A DNA stretch of 12,248 nt, from contig JBNPWE010000047.1 of the NCBI GenBank assembly GCA_050433985.1, forward strand, positions 1-12,248, in the 5' to 3' direction. A model generated the notes under the pieces. It worked only from the letters and a program-made list of their open reading frames with translations, did not search any database and had not been told where the DNA came from. This DNA is from JACIYW01 sp014359745. GTDB taxonomy: Bacteria > Pseudomonadota > Alphaproteobacteria > Rhodobacterales > Rhodobacteraceae. Shown in pieces: positions 1 through 7,042 of this stretch. Numbering within the stretch: position 1 is the stretch's first letter; every line of letters starts with the position of its first letter. Made by a program: the position numbers and the translations under genes.

Positions 1-95
1 TCACAGCCCTCGGCATACCCATCACTGAAGCCGTGGGATAAGTCTGTCCGGGGAAAGGGGGGCCTCGGCCATCAGCTGATTTGTGCAACAGAGCC
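1..95 (-). mobile_element. End of an insertion sequence (IS5- or IS6-like terminus)
   Basis: On the minus strand the methyltransferase frame runs into GGCTCTGTTGCACAAATC (78-95), which has the look of a terminal inverted repeat from IS5- or IS6-type elements (recalled from general knowledge, not searched). From here leftwards the sequence no longer resembles the methyltransferase family, and its frame closes after a few foreign residues at 72. The target next to the terminus reads CTAG (95-98), a plausible short target for the IS427 group of IS5. The transposase would lie outside the window to the left. The IS family assignment is uncertain; the abrupt change of coding content is clear. Confidence 0.5.
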
Positions 96-1691
96 TAGCG
101 CCGCCTTCATGAGCCACGCACCAACATAGTCGACGTTTTTCCATTTTCCCGTCAGGCCGGAAAAAACGCGTTCCAAGTCTTCTTTGTCCTGAGCTTGCTG
201 CTTCCTAGAACCTTTGAATGGCGGGTTCCCGCAAATATACGTCTCGCCCCCCTCATTGGCAAAATCGATCTGCGCCTGATCCTTTGGCTTCATGAACAGG
301 TCATCGGCCTGAAACTTCACCCCCGTCCCCGTGGGCGGGCAGACCGACAGCCAGTCCAGCCGCAGGGCGTTGCCGCAGGTGATCCAGTTCTGCGCGTCCA
401 GCGGCAGGAAATCGCGCAGCGCCTCTTTCTGGCCGCGATAGCGCACGTCGCATTGGTATTCCGCGATGATCAGCGCCAGCCGCGCGATCTCGGCCGAAAA
501 ATCCCGCAGTTCGATCCCGCGATAATTGGTCAGGGGAATGTCGGTGCGCCGCCCGCCGTCCTTCAGGCGTTTGTTCACCTCATATTCCAGCCCGCGCATT
601 TCCTTGTAGGCGATGACAAGGAAATTGCCCGACCCGCAGGCAGGGTCAAACACCCGGATTTTCGCCATCCGCGCCCGCAAATTCGCCAGCTTGCGCGGGT
701 TGTCGCCCGCCGCCGCCAGTTCCGCGCGCAGATCGTCAAGGAAAAGCGGGTTCAGCACCTTCAGGATATTCGGCACCGATGTGTAGTGCATGCCAAGGAC
801 GCTGCGCTCCTCTTCATCCGCGACGGCCTGGATCATCGACCCGAAGATGTCGGGGTTGATCTGCGTCCAGTCCAGATTGCCGATATGGGAAAGGTAACGC
901 TGCGCGATGCGTGAAAAACGCGGCACCTCAACGCTGCCCGAAAACAGCCCGCCGTTGACATAGGGAAAGCCATCGGCCCAACGCGGCAGCCCCGCCCCGG
1001 CCCGTTTTGCAATCGGGGTATTCATCGCACGGAAAATCTCGCCGATGACCTGATGGGTGTTCGACCCGTCGCGGTTGGCCATCTGGTCGATGGTGGCGGT
1101 GAACAGGTTGTCGCTGACGAAGATATCGGTGTCTTCGGCGAAGAAGCAGAAGATCAGCCGCGCCATGAAATGGTTCATGTCGTGGCGCTTGTCCGCATTG
1201 CCCCAGTCGGGATTGTCCTTGATCAGTTCCACATAAAGCCGGTTGAGGCGGCTGGTCGCGCGGATGTCAAAGGCGCTCTCGCGGATCTGCTTGACGGTGG
1301 AGATACCGGCGAGCGGCAGGAAGAAACCGAAGTGATCGGGGAAATCGGTGTAACGGCAGGCGATGGTTTCGCCAGAAGTGATATCCTCTGCCTCAAGGTC
1401 AATGCCATCGGTGGCAAGGATGAATTTCGCCTTGGCGCGGGCGGTGGCAGGGCTGTCGCGCAGCGCGCTGAGCGTTGCGGCAACCTCACCCGGCGCGCAG
1501 GTCGCAATGTGAATGTTGTTGGTCTGCAGCACGCCGCCGATATCGGACTTGTTCGAGGCACCAGTGCGCAGGCGCTTGATGGTGGTGTCCTTGTTGCCGA
1601 AGGCCAGCAGGAACGCATAGGGAAATTCCGCCGCCTCAAAAGGCTGCCCGGCCAGTTCGGAAACGGCTTGTTCGATTTCAACGGCGTTCAT
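72..1691 (-). pseudogene. MmeI-like SAM-dependent DNA methyltransferase, 3'-truncated
   Basis: The protein resembles the adenine-N6 DNA methyltransferases of the MmeI-like (type IIL) group. From the ATG at 1691 it has 539 residues. An N-terminal helical region leads to LGMHYTSVPNILKVL just before the catalytic domain. The SAM-binding motif FDPACGSGN is at about residues 348-356 and the catalytic NPPF motif at about 488-491. The frame stops soon after DYVGAWLMKAAL, where the family normally continues through the rest of the methyltransferase fold and a target-recognition domain (complete members are typically around 900 residues or more). The last few residues come from the IS end at 95. The ATG at 1691 is preferred over the one at 1703 because it overlaps the upstream stop codon as ATGA. 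I see no clear PD-(D/E)XK nuclease motif at the N-terminus. Without its recognition domain the product is probably inactive or non-specific. Confidence 0.85.
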
Positions 1692-1885
1692 GCGGCTGTC
1701 CATGGGTTGGTCAGATCGATGTCGCAGCCTTCGAAATCGGCGGCGTTACTTGGTATCCCTTCTTCGGTCTGGGCCGGATCCTTCAGGAAGGAAGAAAGTT
1801 CAGGGTGTTCAAAACAGGTGCCTTTTTCGCGTTCGGTGACGGAAGTATCACGATGCGGTTGAAGGATTTTGTCGATGGCAGTCAT
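1688..1885 (-). pseudogene. Short ORF upstream of the methyltransferase, likely internally deleted helicase remnant
   Basis: This 65-residue ORF starts at ATG 1885 behind a GGGGA ribosome-binding site and ends in an ATGA overlap with the methyltransferase start, so the two were probably translated together. Its first half (T-EREKGT-FE, then FLKDP) resembles the extreme N-terminus of DEAD/DEAH-type helicases associated with restriction and type ISP-like systems, which often begin with a TEREKGxxFE stretch. Its second half (IPSNAADFEGCDIDLTNPW) does not continue that pattern. The simplest reading is that the middle of a large helicase gene was lost while both ends stayed in frame. It could instead be a genuine small protein of unknown function; the similarity is from memory and short. 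Confidence 0.4.
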
Positions 1886-1999
1886 GAGCTTCCCCGATTT
1901 TTCTTGTCAACCTAGCGGTGGTGGGTGTGTCATGCGACCGCTATTTTCCTGACTTGTCGGATCAGATCAGGTCAACTACCTGAAATGCATTTGAATATG

Positions 2000-2689
2000 T
2001 CACTGCACCTCCAACACCTCGCCCGTGTCCAGCCGTTTGACGTAATCGACCGCAGTTCCGTTCCAGTGGTAGGCGAAATGCGCCCCCTGCGTGGGGATCG
2101 GGATCACGTCCGGCCAGAACACCGCGATGCAGTGACCGCCCGGATAGCGGACGCTGGGCCAGGTGATGCCGTTCGATCCGGCCGCGCGACGCTCGGCACC
2201 GAAGATCTGCGAGGGGCCGTAGTTGTCGGGGTCAAGGAGGTCGGCCTGGCCTGCGATGTCGTCGAGGTCGGTATCGACCGAGCCGATCAGCTCGCGGAAC
2301 TGCGAGGTCCAGCCTGGCGCCTCGTCCGTGGCGCGCATGAACCGGGTGTGGTGATGGATGGTCTCAGAAATCGCCACCTCGGTCCGGTCGCCCGCGTAGT
2401 AGAGACCGAACGTGCCGTCCGAGAACCGTCCCGGCCGGAGCGGCGAACAATGCACGAAGGGTGCCATGACCCAGCTGGCGCCGGGGCCAGAGACGCGCCG
2501 CGCCACCGGCACCCTGGACAGATCGCCGATGCTCTCGCGGATGCGGGGGTTGAACTTGGCCTCGGCCGAGGCCAGCGCCTCCCAATCCGCAGGGTCGGCG
2601 ATGTCCTCGAACAGGTCGATGGGCGGATAGATGGTGCGGATGATGCGGACCGTGCGCGGCCATGCCACGCGGCGGACAGGCGCTGTCAC
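2000..2689 (-). CDS. RES-domain toxin of a type II toxin-antitoxin system
   Basis: The 229-residue product has the features of RES-domain toxins, which in characterised members (for example MbcT and Pseudomonas Res) degrade NAD+, while the related ParT modifies a phosphoribosyl pyrophosphate synthetase. Key positions visible are the arginine of GRFSDG (about residue 88), the tyrosines of LYYAGD (about 97-98), the glutamate of AISET (about 109) and the serine of WPSVRYPGG (about 179). The start is taken as GTG at 2689 because it overlaps the antitoxin stop as GTGA, the usual coupling in these operons; the frame is open further upstream but that would run through the antitoxin gene. Nothing looks truncated, so the toxin is probably functional and held in check by the preceding gene. 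Which reaction this member catalyses cannot be told from sequence. Confidence 0.88.
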   Translation of the reverse strand: MTAPVRRVAWPRTVRIIRTIYPPIDLFEDIADPADWEALASAEAKFNPRIRESIGDLSRVPVARRVSGPGASWVMAPFVHCSPLRPGRFSDGTFGLYYAGDRTEVAISETIHHHTRFMRATDEAPGWTSQFRELIGSVDTDLDDIAGQADLLDPDNYGPSQIFGAERRAAGSNGITWPSVRYPGGHCIAVFWPDVIPIPTQGAHFAYHWNGTAVDYVKRLDTGEVLEVQ

Positions 2690-3099
2690 CAGCCACCCCG
2701 CTCGGCATCCAGATAGCCGCGCAGGTCGATCAGATCGGTGATCTCGCCGCGCATCATGATGTCGAGCGCGCTCTGCCCGCCGAAGGCCTCGTTGGGTTTG
2801 CGAATCCACGCATGGCCGCGTGCAGGGTCGGTGAAGAGGTAGCGCAGGGCCTTGTGGATGCCCATCAGGATTGCCATCCGGGCGCGGAGGTCACGATCGA
2901 TGCGGCCGATGTCGCCGGTCTTCCAGCGCGCCCATGTGCGCTGGGCCATGTCGCCCAGCAGGGTGCGGGCCTCTGCGTCACTGAGGTCCCACGCACGAAA
3001 CAGATTGACGGTTGCACGCGCAAGGGCGGCCGCCTCCTCATCGGTGATGACGGGAAGGTCGGGACGGGCCGCAATGGGCTGGATGGTCGCGAACTGCAT
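2686..3099 (-). CDS. Xre/MbcA/ParS-type antitoxin of the RES toxin
   Basis: This 137-residue protein precedes and overlaps the RES toxin gene by four bases. The first ~75 residues (from about residue 20) look like the Xre-like helix-turn-helix region of these antitoxins, with DAEARTLLGDMAQRTWARWK as the likely HTH. The C-terminus, with IHKALRYLF, a HAWIRKPN segment and FGGQSALDIMM, matches the Xre/MbcA/ParS toxin-binding domain that plugs the RES active site. The ATG at 3099 is chosen because AAAGGAG lies at ideal distance upstream; an earlier in-frame ATG at 3129 lacks a ribosome-binding site and overlaps the promoter region. The protein probably neutralises the toxin and represses the operon by binding near the promoter. 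Confidence 0.88.
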   Translation of the reverse strand: MQFATIQPIAARPDLPVITDEEAAALARATVNLFRAWDLSDAEARTLLGDMAQRTWARWKTGDIGRIDRDLRARMAILMGIHKALRYLFTDPARGHAWIRKPNEAFGGQSALDIMMRGEITDLIDLRGYLDAERGGW

Positions 3100-3118
3100 G
3101 GGCTTCTCCTTTGGCATC

Positions 3119-3146
3119 AATATAGTCATATTATGCCAATAGGCAA
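3119..3146 (-). promoter_or_regulatory. Promoter and operator-like palindrome of the RES/Xre operon
   Basis: An AT-rich patch lies just upstream of the antitoxin gene. On the minus strand TTGCCT (3141-3146) and TATATT (3119-3124) are separated by 16 bases. An alternative pair is TGATTG (3150-3155) with TAATAT (3128-3133), also 16 bases apart. The core TGCC-AATA-GGCA (3134-3145) is a perfect 4+4 palindrome overlapping the candidate -35 box, as expected of an autorepressor site. The choice between the two promoters is undecided. Confidence 0.5.
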
Positions 3147-3156
3147 TACCAATCAG

Positions 3157-3615
3157 TTAACGGGACGCGCGCGCTGTCAGCCACGGCCGCACCTTCGGCA
3201 TCGCCGCTGTCACCTCGACCTCGCGCAGCATCCTCCCCGCGATCAGCCCGTCCCGCACCCAATCCAGCGCCAGCCACCAATCCTCATAGCCGCGCCGGGC
3301 GGACGCGATCTGTTCCGGGTGCGGCCGCAAGGTGACCGGGCAGGCCAGCAACTCGACCGTTCGCCACTTGCCGCGCGTCTTCACCCGCTCGGTGCCGACG
3401 ACGACGGTCGTTGCCTGCTCACCATGCTGATTACGCTTTGTCTCGACCGGCACACATCGCGGCACGACGCCGGGCATCCAGTCGGGCGTCATGCCAGCAC
3501 GCGCCAATTCGGTCAACTGGATCGCCATGCGGATGCCGCCGAGGCTGTCGGGCATTCCGGCGACGGTGGCGGCGATCACCTCGGCGTCCGGGTGGGTGTA
3601 GCCATTCCTCGACGG
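3157..3615 (-). CDS. Hypothetical phage protein
   Basis: The convincing coding frame here ends at 3157 and contains DAEVIAATVAGMPDSLGG, then a region rich in charged residues with GYEDWWLALDWVRDGL and VRPWLTARASR at the end. It resembles conserved hypothetical proteins found next to small HTH proteins in Rhodobacteraceae prophages (remembered pattern, no function known to me). No good ribosome-binding site marks a start. Candidates are a GTG at about 3588 (the V of AEV) and the ATG of MPDSLGG at about 3561. The frame stays open further upstream into the HTH region but there it reads as shadow sequence. It may be the downstream part of one gene with the HTH ORF, separated by a frameshift near 3600. 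Orientation is opposite to the morphogenesis genes. Confidence 0.55.
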   Translation of the reverse strand, partial: PSRNGYTHPDAEVIAATVAGMPDSLGGIRMAIQLTELARAGMTPDWMPGVVPRCVPVETKRNQHGEQATTVVVGTERVKTRGKWRTVELLACPVTLRPHPEQIASARRGYEDWWLALDWVRDGLIAGRMLREVEVTAAMPKVRPWLTARASR

Positions 3616-3802
3616 CGGCGCGACGGTAATAGACCTTCCTCCCGGCGCGAACGCAGGCGGGACCGGTGCGCTGGGCCTCCCAACGGCGCAGCGTGTCGAT
3701 CGACAAGCCGAGTTCCATGGCGAGATCAAGGCGGCTGATCCAGCCGACCAGCAATGTGCGGGGTTTGTCCTTCGGGTCTGGCATTGATCCAAGGCGTGGC
3801 AT
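3431..3802 (-). pseudogene. Small helix-turn-helix (MerR/excisionase-like) phage protein, 3' end disrupted
   Basis: Starting at ATG 3802 behind AGGGAGA, the first ~65 residues form a compact winged-helix/HTH domain like excisionase (AlpA/Xis) or helix_turn_helix_17 proteins: ISRLDLAMELGLSIDTLRRW, then GPACVRAGRKVYYRR, ending AAVEEWL. Proteins of this kind normally stop shortly after EEWL. Here the frame continues for about 55 arginine- and histidine-rich residues that are the shadow of the following gene, so the natural stop seems to have been lost by a small deletion or frameshift near 3600. The domain itself is complete and could still bind DNA. In related prophages such proteins act as DNA-binding regulators or recombination directionality factors; no integrase is visible in this window. 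Confidence 0.6.
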
Positions 3803-3861
3803 TGGGGTCTCCCTGTTCCGGGCCCCTTTGACGGTGCGCGTCAGGGGGGCGTTTGCTCGGA

Positions 3862-4448
3862 TCAGTGAGCGCAGAACCGAACCCTCGCCGCATCATTCCC
3901 GATCAGGCGGCGCAGGCGTTCACGGATTTCAGCGGCCGCATGGCGGTTGTAGGTCAGCACCAGAATGCCGCGCGGGTCTTCACGCTTCACGCGGATGAGG
4001 TAAGCGATGCGATGCACCAGCACCCGCGTCTTGCCAGACCCCGGCCCTGCAAGCACCAGCACGTTGGTCTGTTCGCGGTCGTCGCGGACGATCTCGGCCT
4101 GCACCGGATTGTCGAGTGCATCGACGATGGTCCGCCATGATGTGCCGGTGGTCTGCCGCCGGATTTCCGTGCCGCGTCCCGGCAGCCAACGGCGCAGGAA
4201 AGCGTCGCGGTCGAGGACGAAGTAATCCTCGGAAAGGCGCTGGGCCTGATCCATCGCCTCCAGCCCCTTTTCGGCATAGGCAGCCATCACATGGGTCTGG
4301 ATTGTTGTCTCGCCGTAGTGCTCTTCGAGGGGCGCGAAGTGCTGCACGGTGAAGGGCCCGGAGATATGGGCAAAAGTTGGTGACGCCTGATCAGGCGGCG
4401 GCTTGAACGTGGCGGAGCCCGTCGCGGAACTCAACCCCTTGGATGATC
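3862..4448 (-). pseudogene. Fragment of a UvrD-type (RecQ-UvrD fusion?) DNA helicase
   Basis: From about 4340 down to 3877 the minus strand encodes a clear internal piece of a superfamily I helicase. It includes LEEHYGETTIQTHVMAAYA, RRQTTGTSWRTIVDALDNP, the Walker A motif AGPGSGKT with VLVHRIAYL, and motif Ia LTYNRHAAAEIRERL. The stretch before Walker A resembles the linker of large RecQ-UvrD fusion helicases, recalled rather than searched. The frame ends in a few unrelated residues (RFCAH) at 3862, so motifs II to VI are missing. Upstream the recognisable part fades at about 4380, shortly before the IS66 left end at 4449. The fragment is therefore bounded by breakpoints on both sides and cannot act as a helicase. 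It is probably the debris of a second defence or repair gene. Confidence 0.7.
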
Positions 4449-4550
4449 GTAAGCGCAACGCCGACCCCCTCCTGCCATTTCTGACCTGATCCATCCATTC
4501 TGCACGGATGTGCGTGACGGAGGGTTTGGATTTTGGAAGTTGACGGCAAA

Positions 4551-4967
4551 ATGGGCGTCCATTTGGACGGCTCAAGGTGTGTTGGGGTTTCCCGGCTGGA
4601 AGTGATCGCGGGGCCGAGCGGCAGGCTGCGGCGCACGAAAGCGGAGCGGGCGCGGATTGCGGCGGAGAGCATGATGCCGGGCATGACGGTGGCCGATGTT
4701 GCGCGCAAGCATGGCACGACGCGCTGGCAGATTTACGATTGGCGCAAGCAGATGCGCAAAGGCAACCTGGTGGTGCCCGAGAGCGTGGCGGCCTTGCCGG
4801 TCTTCGCGGAACTGGTGGTCGATGACAGCGCGGCGGATGCGCCGTCGGCTGTCACAAGGTCCGATCTCGAGATCGTTGTCGGCGATGTCGTGATCCGCGC
4901 TGGTGCTGGTGCCGGAGAAGGTCAGTTGACGCGAGCGATCCGGGCGGCACGGGCCGCAGCATCGTGA
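4551..4967 (+). CDS. tnpA: IS66 TnpA (accessory HTH protein)
   Basis: This is the first gene of the IS66 element, encoding a small DNA-binding accessory protein required for transposition along with TnpB. The helix-turn-helix is visible in VADVARKHGTTRWQIYDWRKQ, preceded by the family-like SRLEVIAGPSGRLRR. The ATG at 4551 gives 138 residues; a TTG at 4533 with GGAGG upstream is an alternative start. Its stop overlaps the tnpB start (TGATG), indicating translational coupling. The gene looks intact. Confidence 0.85.
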   Translation: MGVHLDGSRCVGVSRLEVIAGPSGRLRRTKAERARIAAESMMPGMTVADVARKHGTTRWQIYDWRKQMRKGNLVVPESVAALPVFAELVVDDSAADAPSAVTRSDLEIVVGDVVIRAGAGAGEGQLTRAIRAARAAAS

Positions 4968-5320
4968 TGTTCGGTCATGGTGGGCCGGTGAAGGTCTTCG
5001 TGGCAACCCGGCCGGTGGACTTTCGCAAAGGGATCGATGGCCTGGCACTGGCGGTGCAGGAGATGTTCGGGATGGATCCGTTCTGCGGCGCAGCCTTTGT
5101 CTTCCGGTCGAAGCGGGCGGATCGGATCAAGCTGCTGATCTGGGATCAGACCGGCATGGTGCTGGTCCACAAGCGGCTGGAGGGCGGTAAGTTCGTTTGG
5201 CCACAGGTGCGCGACGGGATCATGCGCATGTCCGGCGCGCAGATGGCGGCTCTTTTTGAGGGTGTGGATTGGCGGCTGGTGCGACCAGAGCGGGCGCGGC
5301 GTCCGCTGGTGGCTGGATGA
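4967..5320 (+). CDS. tnpB: IS66 TnpB (Orf2 family)
   Basis: This 117-residue protein carries the hallmark sequence of IS66 Orf2: a VDFRKGIDGLALAVQ segment, FVFRSKRADRIKLLIWD, then MVLVHKRLEGGKFVWP. The precise biochemical role of TnpB in IS66 is unknown, but it is needed for transposition. The start is the ATG at 4967, overlapping the tnpA stop by one base; a GTG at 4964 is also in frame. The gene looks complete and is unrelated to the RNA-guided nuclease TnpB of IS200/IS605. Confidence 0.9.
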   Translation: MFGHGGPVKVFVATRPVDFRKGIDGLALAVQEMFGMDPFCGAAFVFRSKRADRIKLLIWDQTGMVLVHKRLEGGKFVWPQVRDGIMRMSGAQMAALFEGVDWRLVRPERARRPLVAG

Positions 5321-5387
5321 CAGGCAAAATGCTCTGAAAGACCTGTTTTTACTGGCCTGACAGGGCGTCCTGTGATTCACTTCCCTC

Positions 5388-6269
5388 ATGGAAACCGCTG
5401 ATCTTGCGCGCGAAAATGCCCTGCTGAAAGCCCGCCTCGCCGAGGTCGAGGCGACGCTGGCCGAGACGCAAGAGGCCAATCGGCGGCTGCAGGATATCCT
5501 GCACGCAGCGCAGCGCGAGAAGTTCGGCAAGCGCTCCGAAAAGCTCTCGCCCGGCCAGTTCAACCTCCCCCTGGAAGATGCCGAATTTGCGCAGGGCGTG
5601 CTCGAGGCCGCTCAGGAGAAGGCCGAAGCGGCAATGCAACGGGCGCGTGGGGAAACACCCCGCAAGCCAAAGCGCAACCGCGGGCATCTGCCGTCGCATC
5701 TGCCCCGGGTCGAACGGGTGATCGAGCCCGCCAGCACGCTCTGCCCCTGCGGCTGTGGCGAGATGGCGAAGATCGGGGAAGACGTCTCTGAGCGGCTCGA
5801 CGTGATTCCGGCCCAGTTCCGGGTGCTGGTCACGCGGCGCCCGAAATATGCCTGCCGCCGCTGCTCGCAGGCCGTGGCGCAAGCGCATGCGCCTGAACAT
5901 GTCGTGCCCGGCGGTCTGCCCACGGAACTCTTCATCGCCTGGATCATCGTCTCGAAATTCGGTGATCATCTGCCGTTCTATCGGCAGGCCAAGATCTTCA
6001 AGCGGCAGGGCATCCATCTCGATCGTGGCACACTGGGCAACTGGGTCGGCCGCGCGTGCTTCCACCTGATGCCGATCATCCATCACATGAAGGCTCATCT
6101 GCGCGGCGCGGACCGTATCTTCGTGGATGAGACCCGCGCGCCAGTGCTGGACCCGGGCCGCAAGACCACCAAGAGCGGCTTCTTCTGGGCCGTCGTGTCC
6201 GACGATCGCGGCCATGGCGGCGCCGAACCGCCCATCGTGCTGTTCCATTACGCCCCTGGCCGCGGAAAG
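5388..6269 (+). pseudogene. tnpC: IS66 TnpC transposase, truncated after about 294 residues
   Basis: The N-terminus forms a leucine-rich coiled coil (about residues 5-40) followed by EKFGKRSEKL, as in IS66 transposases. The zinc-finger cysteines are visible at about 119, 121, 123, 156 and 159 (CPCGC and CRRC). The catalytic domain begins normally, with the first aspartate of the DDE triad in FVDETRAPVLDPGR at about residue 247. The match ends in VLFHYAPGRG. The family normally has about 510-530 residues, so the second aspartate (usually in a VDGYAGY-like motif) and the glutamate are missing and the product cannot be an active transposase. The frame then runs on out of phase through phage sequence to 6665, which is not real coding. 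Confidence 0.88.
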
Positions 6270-6939
6270 GCGCAAGGTCGACGCCAATCCCTACCAGCCG
6301 CTGCCCGAGGCAGTTCACAACCAGATGCAGCGAGAGTTGGAGGTGGTGCGGTTCCTGTTTGCGGAAACCGTCGCCGCCGGTCGCGGGGATCGCCTGACAC
6401 ACGCCGCAGCGCTGGCCACGGAAGCGGCCGTGTTTCGCGGGGCCGATGCCATCGCCGCAGGTCTGGCCGACGATCTCGCCGATCCTGTCACGGCGTTCCG
6501 CGCTTTCGCTGCCGCACCCAGCGGCACAACCTCCCCCAGCAGAAAGGGTCCACAGATGACCACCACGCCCACCGACACCTCGAACCCGGCGCCGGTTGCC
6601 GATCCCACCGCAGCAGCGGCGCAACCGGCAGCGCCCGAACCGCCTCTGACCGCTGCCGCCCCTGACACCGCCGCCATGACTGCCGATGCCATTCGCGCCG
6701 AGGCCGCCGAGGTGGCGCAGGTTTGCGCGCAGGCCGCCCGGCTCGGCGTGACCATCGACGCGGCCGATGCTGTCACCAAGGGTCTCAAACCCGAAGCCCT
6801 GCGCGCCCGCGTGCTCGCCGATCTCGCCGCCCGCAGCGATGCGGCGGGCATCATCGCCACCGCCCCGGCCGCAGCCGCCGCAAAAGACAGCCCGATCATT
6901 GCTGCCGCCAGGAAGGCTGCGACCGACGCCAAGCGCTGA
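6267..6939 (+). pseudogene. Phage S49 capsid-maturation protease, C-terminal part only
   Basis: Coding resumes in a new frame at about 6267 with KVDANPYQPLPE, followed by TVAAGRGDRL and a GADAIAAGLADDL segment. These are features of the C-terminal half of S49 (SppA/ClpP-like) proteases that mature capsids in lambda-like phages, whose lambda homologue is gpC. The first half, where the fold begins and the catalytic serine would be expected, is absent. No start codon or ribosome-binding site is left in front of the remnant. The remaining sequence ends in a long alanine/proline-rich tail (about 6540-6939). It is positioned directly before the decoration protein gene, as expected. Confidence 0.75.
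6556..6939 (+). CDS. Possible internal scaffold protein (Nu3-like), in frame with the protease remnant
   Basis: An ATG at 6556, eight bases after AAAGGG, sits exactly at the boundary between the protease domain and its Ala/Pro-rich C-terminal extension. Starting here gives a 127-residue protein. It opens with a low-complexity TTTPTDTSNPAPVADPTAA stretch and ends in an alanine-rich, likely helical part (ADAIRAEAAEVAQVCAQAA and onward). In phage lambda the scaffold Nu3 is made from an internal start within the protease gene C in the same way. The arrangement is seen here; the scaffold role is inferred by analogy. This is the only part of the protease gene that could still be translated independently. 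Confidence 0.4.
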   Translation: MTTTPTDTSNPAPVADPTAAAAQPAAPEPPLTAAAPDTAAMTADAIRAEAAEVAQVCAQAARLGVTIDAADAVTKGLKPEALRARVLADLAARSDAAGIIATAPAAAAAKDSPIIAAARKAATDAKR

Positions 6940-6988
6940 ACCGGCGCCACTCCCACCTTCCCCACCCCAAAACCATGGAGACTGACCA

Positions 6989-7042
6989 ATGCCCGTCCTG
7001 ACGGAACCGCCCAGCACGGGCGATGTCCTCAAATATGAGGTC
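6989..7042 (+). pseudogene. Head decoration protein (gpD-like), 5' part, separated by inversion
   Basis: The ATG at 6989 follows GGAGA and begins MPVLTEPPSTGDVLKYEV, the N-terminus of lambda gpD-type (HDPD family) capsid decoration proteins. After exactly 18 codons the matching sequence stops at 7042 and the frame closes soon afterwards (TAG at 7097-7099). The missing remainder lies on the minus strand at 8157-7831. Joining the two gives KYEV-NPNYTREV in frame and a 126-residue protein, close to the usual family size. Confidence 0.8.
7027..7040. repeat. Small hairpin beside the left inversion breakpoint
   Basis: The sequence CCTCA-AATA-TGAGG forms a perfect 5-bp stem with a 4-base loop, ending two bases before the inversion edge. 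It lies within the decoration gene. It could favour breakage or template switching, but such short palindromes also occur by chance. Confidence 0.5.

Larger units (their letters stand above)
4449..6269 (+). mobile_element. IS66-family insertion sequence, right part deleted
   Basis: The element carries tnpA, tnpB and the first half of tnpC in the standard IS66 order. The left end is placed at GTAAGCGCAACG (4449), since IS66 ends characteristically start with GTAA; the eight bases before it (GGATGATC) would be one target-site copy. The right end is missing: tnpC stops matching at about 6266-6269 and the sequence changes at once into a phage S49 peptidase gene. The right inverted repeat and second target copy are therefore lost. 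The element cannot transpose by itself and probably took part in the deletion that joined helicase, IS and prophage. Confidence 0.8.

Noticed and set aside
195..1862. Two long plus-strand open frames opposite the methyltransferase
   Set aside because: They mirror the strongly supported methyltransferase codons in a GC-rich sequence; composition is Val/Arg/Ala-rich and no ribosome-binding site or family feature was seen.
1886..1999. Promoter for the helicase remnant/methyltransferase operon
   Set aside because: A TTGACA is present on the minus strand (1905-1910), but no acceptable -10 box lies 16-18 bases downstream and it is too close to the start codon.
1925..3738. Plus-strand open frames opposite the RES/Xre operon and the HTH region
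   Set aside because: The minus-strand products carry the recognisable toxin and antitoxin domains with coupled starts; the plus frames have no supporting features.
5349..6287. A 312-codon minus-strand open frame opposite tnpC
   Set aside because: It is the shadow of the IS66 transposase gene, which has clear family motifs on the plus strand.
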